A DNA stretch of 64,000 bases from assembly GCA_009823505.1 (NCBI GenBank), contig VZQC01011941.1:744234-808233 (forward strand). The letters are read 5' to 3'. The stretch's first letter is position 1, and every line of letters begins with the position of its first letter. Shown here piece after piece: positions 20,712-31,169 of this stretch. Under the pieces are notes generated by a model. The model searched no databases. It saw only the letters and a list, made by a program, of their open reading frames with translations, and was not told the DNA's origin. The stretch is from Rhizomys pruinosus (Eukaryota; Chordata; Mammalia; Rodentia; Spalacidae). Made by a program: the position numbers and the translations under genes.

Positions 20712-20796
20712 TCCCTCAACTCTGATCTTAACTGTTCTGCAGATAAGGAAACTAAGGCCTGGGGAAGCTCAGTTGCCAGTGCAAGACTTCATGGTT
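20712..20796 (-). mobile_element. MIR fragment
   Basis: The antisense core 'CTGCAGATAAGGAAACTAAG' and 'GCCTGGGGAAGCTCAGTTGC'. Confidence 0.65.
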
Positions 20797-20812
20797 AGAA
20801 GTTTTTTGGGGG

Positions 20813-20957
20813 GCCGGGCGTGGTGGCGCACACCTTTAATCTGAGCCCTCAGGAGGCAGAGGCAGGCAGATCTCTGTGAGTTCAAGGCCAGCCTGGTCTA
20901 CAAAGTGAGCTCCAGGACAGCTGGGACTACAGGGAGACCCTGTCTCAAAAAAAAGAA
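20813..20957 (+). mobile_element. B1 SINE
   Basis: 'GCCGGGCGTGGTGGCGCACA' to 'AGGGAGACCCTGTCTC' and an A tail. Flanks AAGTTTTTTGGG (20,799-20,810) and AAGTTTATTTGG (20,958-20,969) are a duplication with one mismatch. Confidence 0.93.
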
Positions 20958-20974
20958 AAGTTTATTTGGTACCT

Positions 20975-22420
20975 AGTCCCCTGTACCCCAGGAGAAGAAT
21001 GGTTCACTGCTCCATCCTGTCACCCAGTGAGCTGAAAGACAGTTAAATGCATGTAGGGCACACATGCGCAGACCAGGCTCCCATATCAGGGGTGAGAAGC
21101 AGGCTATGTGGAGATGGTAGGAAAATGGAGCAGCGTGGGGAAGTCACACAGCAAGGGTGGGAGAACATCAAGGCTTCTAGAGTGACAGGGTCTTCCCATA
21201 CCTTGCAGCCTACCTTGGGACCCCTGCAACTGTGCTCTTTTCGAAGGTCACACAATTCCAGATGCCTTGTTGATACTGAGCTGTTCAATGAGTGGCTCTG
21301 GTCCTTCTCCCCTCCTTAATTAAAATCAAAGAAGAAAGAAAGAAATTCAAGCATTGTTCCCTGTGCAGCTGGTACCCACCAGTATCGTGGATGGAGCAGG
21401 AACCGAGCCGGCTGTCCGTGCGCCTGGCTGCTGACGTGGGGCCTTTCTACGTTGCTTCCCACTGGGGATCCTGGCTGACACTCTCCACCTGCCTCCCTGG
21501 GCCCATTCTGAGACCCTGTAGCCCTGACCCCATTTGCAAACATCAGATGTCTTTTGGGAGGGTCAGAAGAGCACAGCCATCCCCACGCATTCCTTCCTCA
21601 TCTCCCTGAAAAAACCCTGGTCTGCAAGAGGCAGTTTGGACCCTCTCCTGGCTGGCAGGCCCATACCCCAGCAGGAGAGGACTGCCAGTGCCTGCCAGGG
21701 GCATCATGTAAGTTTCTTGTCCATGATGTCACTCGTTGCATTGGAGAGTCAGCACAGGAGGCGTTTCTACCTGCCCATCTCTGCAGGGAAGAGGGCTGGT
21801 GACCAGGAGGCACAACCAACCGCTCTCTGCAGAGATAAAGTCACCCATTTATCCTTTGGCCTTCCAGACTCACTGTCCATCTCCTTTTGTTCTCCCTCAC
21901 TCTTCCTTGGAGGGACCCATCTTGCACCTCGAACCCTGGTTCTCCAGGCTATGAACGAATCTGACCTAGGTTATCCCAGCCATCAGTCCTGTGAGAACAA
22001 CATCCTGGTCACTGGCCAGGGTCCATCAGCAAGCTCTGGGTCGACCTGGCTACCAGAGCTGACTCTTCAAGCTTCTTCCTTCCCCTATGGGAATAGTGCT
22101 ACTGAGTTTGTAAAAAAAGTACTTTCTGTCTCCTATAAGTGACAGCACAGCAGCCTTAAGAGGCAGGTAAGTGTCACAGTCTACGTTGAAGAGGAAGAAA
22201 ACGGGTGTTCAGGAGGCTTGGTTGCTTTGGGCTAGGTCATGGGGGTTGCGTGGGGGAGGATGCTGTCAGGATTTGAACTCTGATCACTTGATTCCATGTC
22301 ACCAGGCAGGAATGAGGAGGACCCAGGTAGTACTATCTCAAGAGGATGATATTCCCAGTCCCCAGAGGCTACCAGGGGACAGAGTTTCAGATACACCTTT
22401 GACTCTGTCAAGAGATAAGT
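20975..22420. other. Unique sequence, no gene seen
   Basis: It contains TTAATTAA near 21,317 and open frames up to about 200 codons (21,534-22,142) that match no family I know and have no splice support. Confidence 0.5.
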
Positions 22421-22421
22421 A

Positions 22422-22525
22422 TTGGCTACAAACTGTATGCCAGGCACAGAACTAGGCACTGGGGATTCAGTAGGGAAGATGCAAGCATGGGCCAGAACTA
22501 CCACAGAGCTGATGTTCTGATAGAG
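22422..22525 (+). mobile_element. Ancient mammalian interspersed repeat, family not assigned
   Basis: 'CTGTATGCCAGGCACAGAAC', 'TAGGCACTGGGGATTCAGTA' and 'GAGCTGATGTTCTGATAGAG' recur in many mammalian loci. I recognise the pattern but not the family with certainty. Confidence 0.5.
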
Positions 22526-22559
22526 GAAACATGCCAGTCAAGCCCTGTACAGAAAGAAC

Positions 22560-23395
22560 CCCTATTCCCAAGGGTTCATCCCATAGGTCCCCAGAAAGAG
22601 CCCTGGGCCCAGGACCTGGAGGCATGGGTTCTAGCCCTCTGGTGTCACCCTCCTAGGCTGCACGGCACTGAACAAGGTTTTCTACCTGTGGCATTTGTAA
22701 GCACAAAGTTTCTCCCACAGTTTCTAAGTCCTTGCCTGACTCCCACCTTCTGGCTCAAGTAGTTAATGATTTCTCGGCATGAGTAATTACCCTGATACAG
22801 TGTTTTCTTAAACCCAACTTTTCATAGGCACTTGGAACCAGAGAGGGCCTTCTAAGGGTCATCTGACTTGAACCCTCACTCAACAAGAACACCTTAGGCT
22901 CATTCCTCCCAGGAAGTGACTATCTTTGCTTGTACCCTTCTGGAGACAGCAGGCCTGCGCCTTCACAGAGCAGACCTCTGCCCAGAGGTGTGCTGGTAAA
23001 TGTTTAACATCTGGCTGTCCAGAGTGGGGAAAACCTGATTCGTAATATCTGTTGATTTCCATAGTGTAAATACTTCTGCCATGGCCATCCTGGTGCTGCG
23101 TGCTTAGCAGCCAGCTCACACCGTTGGTGAAAGTTTAACAGCTGGCTCCCCTGAGCCAGTACAAGCAGGCTGCAACACACCTCTGCCCCACAAAGAGACC
23201 TGGTCTGGCATTACTTGATGGAAAGCTCTTTCTAGTATTGAGCAAAATACCTCACATGAAGCCCTTTACATCTTGAACTGTACCCTCTGAGATGCGGGGG
23301 AGATTCTGGGCTGGGCCAAGTGGAGGTGGTATAGCCACCTCCCTCTCTACCTCCTCTCTATACTCCTCTCTACCTCCTTCTCTTCCTCTTTTCCT
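22560..23395. other. Unique sequence, no gene seen
   Basis: Mostly unremarkable. An AT-rich conserved-looking spot (GTAGTTAATGATTTCTCGGC ... GAGTAATTACCC) lies at 22,760-22,793. Confidence 0.5.
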
Positions 23396-23398
23396 TTC

Positions 23399-23462
23399 AC
23401 AGATATTTATTGGGCTCAGTGACACCATGGTGCTAAGTACTCTGGCTACACAGACCATATCT
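23399..23462 (+). mobile_element. Ancient interspersed repeat fragment
   Basis: 'CACAGATATTTATTGGGCTC' followed by 'TGGTGCTAAGTACTCTGGCT' is like the element at 22,422. Confidence 0.45.
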
Positions 23463-23524
23463 TAGCTTCCCAGGCTCCACCTACCCTGCCTGTCTACCTC
23501 TTAGGCCCCTCTCTGACTGACACT

Positions 23525-23690
23525 TGCTCTCCTCAGTGTGTTGACTACCACCCTTTCTCTTCCTGCCTTGGGCAAGCTGCTGCCCTCTCAAACCCTCCCA
23601 GAGCCTTTATCGCCCCCATTTGGCACTTATCACTTTCTACCTCGGATTACAGCTATTTGTGTACATGTCTTATCTTGCTGCCAGACAGAG
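23525..23690 (+). mobile_element. Probable L2 LINE fragment
   Basis: 'GGCACTTATCACTTTCTACC', 'TTACAGCTATTTGTGTACAT' and 'GTCTTATCTTGCTGCCAGAC' are in L2 3' order, ending at the start of a MIR. Confidence 0.55.
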
Positions 23691-23691
23691 A

Positions 23692-23885
23692 GGCAGCTCC
23701 GGCTGTTGAAAGTGTGGACTTTGGAGCCCTGTGACCTGGTCCTGCATCTGAGCCCTGCCACTGGGGATGTGAGCCCTCAGGAGCTCACGCCACCTTCAGG
23801 AGCCTCAGTTTCCTTATCCGAAAAGCAGGCCTGGTGATAACTGCTTGCAAGATGGTTTTGGTCATTCAGTAGGATTAGAAATGCA
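23692..23885 (+). mobile_element. MIR SINE, near full length
   Basis: 'GTGGACTTTGGAGCCCTGTG', 'CATCTGAGCCCTGCCACTGG', 'GCCTCAGTTTCCTTATCCGA' and 'GATAACTGCTTGCAAGATGG' are in consensus order. Confidence 0.85.
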
Positions 23886-23944
23886 ACCCCGTTTTCCGGT
23901 TCCTGTCTGGACTTCCATCCACTTCGGGATAGATGTTGTGCCTG

Positions 23945-24305
23945 TGCCTCTTCTTAGTCTACTAATAGTAATAACAGCAAACACATATATAGCAATACCA
24001 AATACAGGGTCTTAGCCGTATGCAAATGTATTATCCTCACAACAAGTGTGGGACTTTGAAATTATACTATTATTTCCATTAATAGTTGACAGTGTGGTGA
24101 ATGATGTATTATATACCTAAAATCCCAGTTTTCCAGAAGCTGAGCTAGGATGATGGTCAAGAATTTGATGCTAGCCTAGGTGAGACCCAATAAGTCAGTC
24201 AGTAGAAGGATAGTGTGAGGCACAGACAGGTTAAATAATACGCCCAAGGCCACACAGATAATGAATGAAAGAACTGAGATTTGAATCCAGGGCAATGTGC
24301 ATCAG
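23945..24305 (-). mobile_element. MIR SINE split by an old B1-like insertion
   Basis: The antisense MIR left part 'GCAAATGTATTATCCTCACA' (about 24,022) and right part 'GAGGCACAGACAGGTTAAAT', 'CCAAGGCCACACAGATAATG', 'GAGATTTGAATCCAGGGC' flank a B1-like block at 24,108-24,205. Confidence 0.8.
24108..24205 (+). mobile_element. Proto-B1/old B1 inside MIR
   Basis: 'CTAAAATCCCAGTTTTCCAG', 'AAGCTGAGCTAGGATGATGG' and 'TTTGATGCTAGCCTAGGTGA' are 7SL-derived monomer phrases, strongly decayed. Confidence 0.65.
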
Positions 24306-24309
24306 CTGT

Positions 24310-24810
24310 TAAACTTGATGTGAGGGTGAGCCTTGTTACAAGGGCTCCTGGTGGCCTATGGGGTGTGAAGAGGAAGCTGTCCATGACGGTCCAGCTTTTG
24401 TATACCCGTACCTTGATCTCAGGGTAGAAGTGTGGTGATGCAGAGAAGCCACTGGTCTGCCCTCTGGGGCCTGTTAAATAGTAAAATGGTTAGTACTTGA
24501 GGTTCTTGGGCCCAGGGACTGAGAAGCCACTACTAGATAAGGCAACGGGAGGGCATTCACTGAAGGCTCATCTGTTGGTGGGTCTTGACAAATGAGGATC
24601 TAGACCAAAGTGGACAGGAGGAGCGAAGGCAGAGGGGGCGGGTACCATCATCTGTCAGTTGTCAGGCTCACACTCCCGTACAACCTGACGGGTAGAGAGC
24701 AGTGGCTGTGTTCTGGGAGAAGGACAACTCCTACGCTTCTGCAGGCAGTACAGAGCAAAGATGGCTGGGCTGCCCATGGGGCAGGTTCGCACTCTGCTTC
24801 TCTGAGAGCA
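24310..24810. other. Unique sequence, no gene seen
   Basis: No exon, RNA gene or repeat recognised. Confidence 0.5.
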
Positions 24811-24814
24811 GCCC

Positions 24815-24910
24815 TGAAGTCAGCTCATCTCTCCAGTCCTCTGAGCCTCAGTTTGACCTGCAGAATGAGCAAGAAGAGTGGGCCTTGGAGCCACTGGAAG
24901 GATAATGGAC
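24815..24910 (+). mobile_element. MIR fragment
   Basis: 'GTCCTCTGAGCCTCAGTTTG' then 'ACCTGCAGAATGAGCAAGAA' is the MIR core. Confidence 0.5.
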
Positions 24911-25192
24911 CGGGCTGTGGGAACTGGAAACTCCTCCCTCGGCAAGAAGCGGTGGGAAGTCACCGGAGAAAGAAAGAGATCATACCTGGCTTGGGGTAGG
25001 GCACTAGGCCTGCCCAGTCTTTCCACTACATACCCTGTTCTCTGCTGCCAAAGGCTGCCCAACTCTGCTGGCATCCACAGGGACAGCTCCATGCTGTCCC
25101 ACCAACACAGGACAGCCCAGTCACGTCTTCCTGAAAGCCAGTTGGAGTGCAGAAAGTGTCCTAGCCAGATGTCCCAGAGCCTCAACCACACT

Positions 25193-25262
25193 GTGAGTGC
25201 ACTCATTTCAAACAAGGAAACCGAAGCAAGGCAAGGTCAGGCCAAGTGCTCACAGGGAGGTT
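25193..25262 (-). mobile_element. MIR fragment
   Basis: 'CATTTCAAACAAGGAAACCG', 'AAGCAAGGCAAGGTCAGGCC' and 'AAGTGCTCACAGGGAGGTTC' follow antisense MIR order. Confidence 0.55.
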
Positions 25263-25502
25263 CTGTGTGAAGTCTAAAGGATAGGGACAGCCCGTGGAGC
25301 CTAGAAGGAGATGCTGAGAGCTGGCCATCCAAATGCCCTTCTGGAAGGTTTTCCATGGGAAGCTATACAATCTGGAGCCCCCATTTCCTTTCTCATTTCA
25401 AAGCTCTTGGGCAGCTTCAGGACCTTACCCCTGGCCCACCCAAGTGGGTGTGCTTTTGTGTCCACACGCTCCATGCTGAGATTTCCCAACCCGCCCCCCC
25501 CC

Positions 25503-25648
25503 TTTTTTTTTGAGACAGGGTAAGGTCCTGTAGCCCTAGCTAGCCTGGAACTCACTATGTAAATCAGGCCAGCCTTGGATGCACAGAGATCCGCCTGCTT
25601 CTGCCTCCCAAGTGCTGGGATTAAAGGCACGTGCCACCACACCCTGGT
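25503..25648 (-). mobile_element. B1 SINE with a short internal change
   Basis: Antisense poly(T), 'GAGACAGGGTAAGGTCCTGT', 'AGCCTGGAACTCACTATGTA', 'CAAGTGCTGGGATTAAAGGC', ending 'CCACCACACCCTGG'. The usual GTCTCCCTG is replaced by GTAAGGTCCTG. Confidence 0.9.
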
Positions 25649-25659
25649 GGCTTTCCCAG

Positions 25660-26555
25660 GCTCTTGAGGCCACATACAAGGCCCAGGGTTATACACAATC
25701 AAGGCACTGCCTACCCCACTGAAAGACATGAGTGTGTAAGGCCTTGTGGATTCATATGTTCAAACACAGGAATCCACATGCCAGATGCCTAGAAATGATG
25801 GATTTGTGGCCTCTGCACCCCAGTGACACTACAGGATCAGTAGACACACTGTACATCCTATGGCCCCATTCTCAGCCCCTGCAGCTGTCCCTGAATGCAG
25901 ACGGCTCTAGGCTGAACTGTTTAAGCTGGTGGCCTGGGAATACTTGCTCAGTGGCATCCCTTTCCTCTGTAAATCTGCCCAAATTACTGCCCCTGACCAG
26001 CCTCCCATAAGAACTAGGCCTCAGGTATGTGACAGAGGCTTAGAATGGAGACTGACCCTTACCCCAACACAGACAGGCCCCCTGGGCCCCCAGAGGAACT
26101 GCCAAAGGAAAAAGGAAGGAAGAAGGTGAATTAAGCCTGGCTCTCACCCTCAGTGGTCTCTATGATGCTAATCTCTTCTGCCTTTGATCCACTCTTTCCC
26201 AGCCCCTGCCCTATTTGACCCTGCACTAGGAGATGCACTAGGGTTGAGATCAGGGCTGCCCAGGCAGATTGAACCCAGCAGATTGAGATTTTTGTCTGTG
26301 GAGAGGAACCAGGGGGTCAGAGCCCTGGCTCCTGACCTGGCTTATGTACTACATCCTCCTTTGCTAGAACTTTCTCACTTTCTTTCCCTCTCCAGGACTG
26401 ATCCTCTCTTCTCCAAGGCTCTCTGGTGGTCCCATACCACACAGGAGCCCAGTGCACTCTGGGGACAAGGACCAGAGGCTCTGGCCTGTAAGCAGTGGAG
26501 CCATAAATTCAGGTTTTCCAGGTTCCAATCCCACTGGATCTCCACGAAGGATCTT
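25660..26555. other. Unique sequence, no gene seen
   Basis: Plus-strand open frames of about 90-125 codons lack recognisable protein content. Confidence 0.5.
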
Positions 26556-26569
26556 TGATCAGGTTATTT

Positions 26570-26805
26570 ATTTATTTACTTAGGAATATTTTTATTTTAT
26601 ATGTATGAGTGTATTGCCTGCTTGAATGTAAGTGCACCATGTTGTGAAGTGCCTGTGAAGATCTGAAGAAGTTGTTGGATTCCTCTGGAACTGGAGTTAT
26701 GGATGGTTGTTAGCCATCATGATAGTTGTTAGCCATCATCTGGGAATCAAACCCTGGTCCTCTGCAAGAGAAGCCAGTACAGTTAACCACTGACCCTTCA
26801 GCCCC
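26570..26805 (-). mobile_element. B2-family SINE with perfect 14-bp TSD
   Basis: Antisense long-form B2 (ATTTTATATGTATGAGTGTA to 'CCACTGACCCTTCAGCCCC'). Flanks are TGATCAGGTTATTT at 26,556-26,569 and 26,806-26,819. It has a private tandem duplication of GTTGTTAGCCATCAT at about 26,707-26,740. Confidence 0.95.
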
Positions 26806-26824
26806 TGATCAGGTTATTTTTTTT

Positions 26825-28740
26825 TAAATCAACATTCATGGAGGGTTCCTAGAAGCTAGGGGGTACTTGAATATAATTGGTCTACAGTCCTCTTGACACC
26901 TATGATAGGTCTGCCTACAGGGAGGTAAAGTTTCCCAAGGAACTGTGCAGTAAGTGGTGAAGTCTGACCAGACCCAGGATAGAAGCTTACCAGTATCTCT
27001 CAGTGTACAGAAGGTACAGCAAAGCCCTGGTTGGTACGTGCAGCCCATGTGAACAACGAACTGGTTTTCTGTACCTATCTTCCTGTCCATGTCCAGCCTT
27101 GTTCTAGACGTGACTAGAATCTATGTACTCAATGGAGGTGGGAAGACAGCCCAGAGTGCTTCAGAGTGGATACAGAGCACCTTTGAGGGTGCCAGTCTTG
27201 GGGGCTCATAGACATCTCTCAGCCAACCCAGCCTTGCAACAGCCCCGTAAACTTGGGCATATACCCAATTAAAATTTTATCACATTATATTTCCTACATA
27301 TAAAAGACTTTGTGAGCTATCGAAAACATCACAGTGAAAGCTCTTGATCACTCGGCTTAAGAAATGGGTCATCTGGGCACTGGGGAAGATCCGCCTCTCT
27401 TGGCCCCCCTACTTTCCAGAAAGATCCACTGCTCTAAATAGAATCATTACTTCCTTTTTTTATAAGAAGTCATTTCAGCACATGTGTGAGGGATGCCTGG
27501 GCCAACTGCAGCCTTGAGACACTGCATTAGATTCTGTAGAACCAGAGGCTGTGTGCCTTCTTTAAGGAAAGGGGAGCTTCCAGGATCAACCTTACCTTTT
27601 CTCCAGGCCACTTGGAACCTCATTTGGCCCCTGCAGCAAATACCCTGAAATAGGACACTTCTTGGCAGCCAGCAGGATCCAGGCAGCATCTGGCAGCTGG
27701 ACATTCCTCAAGCAAGCTGTGTTACTGTGGCTGTTTACCTGGGGAGTACTTTCCACCTGTAGGGCCTCTTTCTTCCTCCTCATGTAGGGTGCCTGACTTC
27801 CTATTCCAGCCCCAAAGTTTCATTCCAAGGAGTTCTTCCTTGGCAGATCTGTCTTCTTGTGCCCTGCCAGGGTCTTTGAGCACCCTACCTTCTCCCAGGG
27901 CAGAGTATTAGTGGCGAGTACCTATATTCCATTGGACCTGAAGCAGAATTCCTAGAGTGATTCAGATAAATCAGAGTGCAAGTGACACAGATGGAAGTCC
28001 CTGTGTGCAGGGACCTCCAAAGACATGGTCTGCTTCAAGGCCATTCTGGCCTGTGGACTGGGAGGCAGATCTCAGGAGGGCTGGAGGTCCTGTGCTACTC
28101 ACCTGCTGGGCAGATGGTTGTTTCAGTACACATGCACACAGGCGTTTACACATATGAATTACATGGCCCCAAGCCCACAGGTGTGTAGAATAAGCAGGAG
28201 GCTTGTTTCTTCTCTTCGTGGACAGGCCTGTTTGATCTCTGGAGGACCTCGACCACAAAGTTTTGGGCAGAGCAGTGTGCAGGAAGCTGGCCCTTGAGGA
28301 GATGGGTTGACTGTTCACATGCCATCCTGGCCTCCTACCTGCCAGCCCTAACAGCCTCTCAAACCACAGCCTCCATCTACCAGGTAGAGTGTCCAGTATC
28401 CTGAAGCCTGACAGGGTACCTGCGGGTCAACAGTGGGGCCAGAACAGAGGCCAGCAGCTGGGTGGTCAGTGCTTGGCTACTAGCTGAGTGCAGGGCTCTA
28501 CTTCTAGAAGAACACCAGCAGCCAGAGGGCTCAGACTCCCAGCTTCTCTCTTGCTGCCTTGAGCCGAAGCTGCCCTAAGCTGTGCTTTTTCCTAGGGGTG
28601 TTCCTGAGTCTTGTAGGAGGGAACCACAGCTTTAGGCAGCAGCAGGGTTGACTGAAGGCAGCCTGGAGCAGATGGAGACCCGGCAGAGTAGAGCAGTACC
28701 ATCAAATGTCTGACCTGGGGACCAGGCCACCCCTGCCATG
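26825..28740. other. Unique sequence, no gene seen
   Basis: Almost 2 kb without rodent SINEs. An AT-rich patch at 27,255-27,350 may be old repeat debris. No exon is supported. Confidence 0.5.

Positions 28741-28742
<2 letters not shown>

Positions 28743-28797
<55 letters not shown>
28743..28797. repeat. (CG)n(CA)n microsatellite
   Basis: A short GCGCGCGCGC run passes into about 22 CA units. Alternating purine-pyrimidine sequence of this kind has Z-DNA potential. Confidence 0.95.
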
Positions 28798-28799
<2 letters not shown>

Positions 28800-29365
28800 G
28801 ATAAACACATGTGCACATGCCCAGAGAGCACATAAGAACTAAAGACACACAGAGTCAAAGCCTGCCCCAGTATCCTGGGCCATTCAGTCTTAGCCTGTCC
28901 CTTTACTCAGGCTGTTTCCAAAGGCAACCTTCAGCAGCAGTCCCCACTGCAACCAAGTACCAGCCCGTGGTGTTCAAGGGAGATGAACTTTGGCGTGACT
29001 AGGGGGTCTCCTCTGGGGCACTTCGGGTCTCCCATTCAGGTGACATGGTGATAAGGGCTATTAGTGTGGTCATGGGGGATGGCAGACTCCTGTCTTCTCA
29101 TCCACCCATCATCCAAAGGCTACCTAGAAGGCCTGAGTGGAAGCTTCCTCCTCGGATATGAGGTTGGCACTGTGGCTTGGCAGGCAGGATCTCTGCTTGG
29201 GGACTCTGACATTCTGGCAGAACCCATGATTCCTCAGTTCCAGCTGTGGGACTGTGGACAGTGACTTTGTCTCCCCCAAAGCCTGGTTTTATACCTATGT
29301 AGATAGGATGGCCGCTGCCTTAGTGACACTTAAAGATGGTCAGGCAAAGGGTCAAGAAACACAGT
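28800..29365. other. Unique sequence, no gene seen
   Basis: Nothing recognised on either strand. Confidence 0.5.
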
Positions 29366-29370
29366 TGAAG

Positions 29371-29492
29371 GTGGGCGTGGAGACACACGGAAAGGCAGGT
29401 GGATCTCTGAGTTCAAAGCCAGCCTGGTCTACAGAGTGAGCTCCAGGACAGCTGGGGCTACAGGGAGACCTTGTCTCAAAAACACCAACAAG
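29371..29492 (+). mobile_element. B1 SINE with 5' internal deletion
   Basis: Starts GTGGGCGTGGAGACACACGG and jumps to GGCAGGTGGATCTCTGAGTT. The usual 'CCTTTAATCCCAGCACTTGG' is missing. The 3' end is standard for this genome (GCTGGGGCTACAGGGAGACC). Confidence 0.9.
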
Positions 29493-29500
29493 AAGAAAAA

Positions 29501-29612
29501 GGAAGGAAGGAAGGAAGGAAGGAAGGAAGGAAGGAAGGAAGGAAGGAAGGAAGGAAGGAAGGAAGGAAGGAAGGAAAGAAAAAGAAAGAGAAAGAAAGAA
29601 GAAAAGAAAAGA
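29501..29612. repeat. (GGAA)n then (GAAA)n tetranucleotide repeat
   Basis: About 18 pure GGAA units grade into GAAA-rich sequence. It grew from the tail of the B1 immediately upstream. GGAA arrays of this length can act as ETS-factor binding platforms. Confidence 0.95.
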
Positions 29613-29624
29613 AATAGTGAATCT

Positions 29625-30085
29625 CGCAGGTCCCATGCCTGGCAGAGGCCATTGGGTTCAGGCCACCAACACCACAGGATGTGGGCTATTCCGGTGGTCC
29701 CAGGAGAGCCGGATTCCAGTCTCATTGCTGCCTTACTGGCTGGGAACCTTGAGCTATCTTTTGCTCCTTCTGGCTGAAGCTGTCTCCATATCAAAGGAGC
29801 CACCCACTCAAGGCTCATGTGAGACGAGTAGCTGACAGGGCATCCAATGGGCCTTGCAAGTCACCAGCCCATGCCCCTTCAGGGTACACTGCAGCACAGG
29901 GCACTCAGTGCCCACACCTTCCAGCTTCCAGTGACATACGCTGTGCATGTCCCACAGAGGGATACTGAGTAGTTTGGGGACTCTCTTTCTGAGCCCATGC
30001 CTGTGATGGATGGGCTCCCATGGAGGGGGCACCTAGGTCCCTTTGAAGCTTCATGTCTATACTGCAAGGGCAAAGGCGACCTGTT
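29625..30085. other. Unique sequence, no gene seen
   Basis: Left flank of the conserved-looking block; no repeat recognised. Confidence 0.5.
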
Positions 30086-30089
30086 TTCA

Positions 30090-30440
30090 AAGCGGCTTCT
30101 CTGCTCTTAATTACCCTTCCTCACCCATAGGTGGATTTCCACTCAGCAAGCCGAAGAAAGGCACCCATACAGCTGGCTGCCACGCATCCGCACCCGCAGA
30201 GATTGGGCTTCTGTGCCGCCTTTACGCAGCCTCTAGCGCCTCCGTGGCAGCCCAGCTCGGGTTTCTGATTTTAATGATTTCCTGAATTCATTCCATTTCC
30301 TACCTCAGGGAAAGGAGAAGAGGCGATCCTCTTGGAAATTCACATAATTGCTTTTATTTGATTTTTATTAAAATGCATTCAGGAATAATGTGATTGCCTG
30401 TTATTACGTTGTTCATCAATCCTGCTCTGGGAATCTGTGG
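30090..30440. promoter_or_regulatory. Candidate conserved non-coding element (AT-rich, homeodomain-rich)
   Basis: About 350 bp free of repeats and microsatellites, with CTCTTAATTACCC, GATTTTAATGATTTCC, CACATAATTGCTTTTATTTG, TTATTAAAATGCATTCAGGA and CATCAATCC. It also keeps several CpGs (CACGCATCCGCACCCGCAGAG) in otherwise CpG-poor DNA. This mix of intact CpGs and TAAT/ATTA cores is typical of developmental enhancers. Conservation is inferred from texture and was not measured. Confidence 0.45.
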
Positions 30441-30757
30441 TGAAAAAAAAAAAATGGGTGCAGGAGCCTGTAGGGTAACCTTTAGTGGCTGGCGGCTCTT
30501 CTGCCTTGGGGGAGTCGCAGCCTATCTCTGGGTCCCCCACAGCTTCAGGCTAGAGAGATGGGCCTACTACATGCTCTGAGTATATTCTAAGTACCCCCCA
30601 ACCTCACCCCTCTTCTGCCCCATAACTCCCTACGTTGGAAACAGTCAGCGTCAGGGTCTAAGGCTGGCTTCCCACCCAGGATCCTGGTTTCCTGTACATT
30701 TGGCCTGTTTCTCGCCACAGCTTTTTGCTTTGCATAGTAAAGAACCCAGTAACACAA

Positions 30758-30905
30758 GCCAGGCATGGTGGTGCACACCTTTAAGAGTCCCAGCACTCAT
30801 GAGGCAGAGGCAAGTAGATCTCTGGGAGTTCAAGGCCAGCCTGGTCTACATTAGTGAGTTCCAGAGCAGACGGGGCTACAGCGAGACCCTGTCTCAAAAA
30901 GATCC
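30758..30905 (+). mobile_element. B1 SINE
   Basis: 'GCCAGGCATGGTGGTGCACA' to 'GCGAGACCCTGTCTCAAAAA', with a two-base insertion (TTTAAGAGTCCCAGC) in the A-box to B-box spacer and an AT insertion in CTACATTAGTGAG. Confidence 0.92.
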
Positions 30906-30939
30906 CCCTCCAAAAAGAAAAAATGCACCTCCTTTTAGG

Positions 30940-31012
30940 GCTGGTAGTAGTGCATGCCTTTAACCCCAGCACTTGGGAGGCAGAGGCAGGCAGATCTCTG
31001 TGAGTTCAAGTG
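30940..31012 (+). mobile_element. B1 SINE, 5' half only
   Basis: 'GGCTGGTAGTAGTGCATGCC' to 'ATCTCTGTGAGTTCAAGTGC', then abrupt unique DNA. Loss of the 3' half is unusual for a retroposon and implies a later deletion. Confidence 0.8.
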
Positions 31013-31125
31013 CCATGGGCATCTAACTCCCACGGAGGTGCAGCAGCAGACAGCCCCCTGTGGCCCTGCCTAGCTGCAGGACGGAGGGGCTGGACAAGCA
31101 CTGGATGAGAGAACCACAGATGGGC

Positions 31126-31163
31126 TGCTGTGGCCGCTGTGGCCGCTGTGGCAACTGTGGCTG
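31126..31163. repeat. Short tandem TGTGGCCGC-type repeat
   Basis: Three to four 9-bp units (GCTGTGGCC, with variants GCTGTGGCA and ACTGTGGCT). Confidence 0.7.
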
Positions 31164-31169
31164 AAACAG

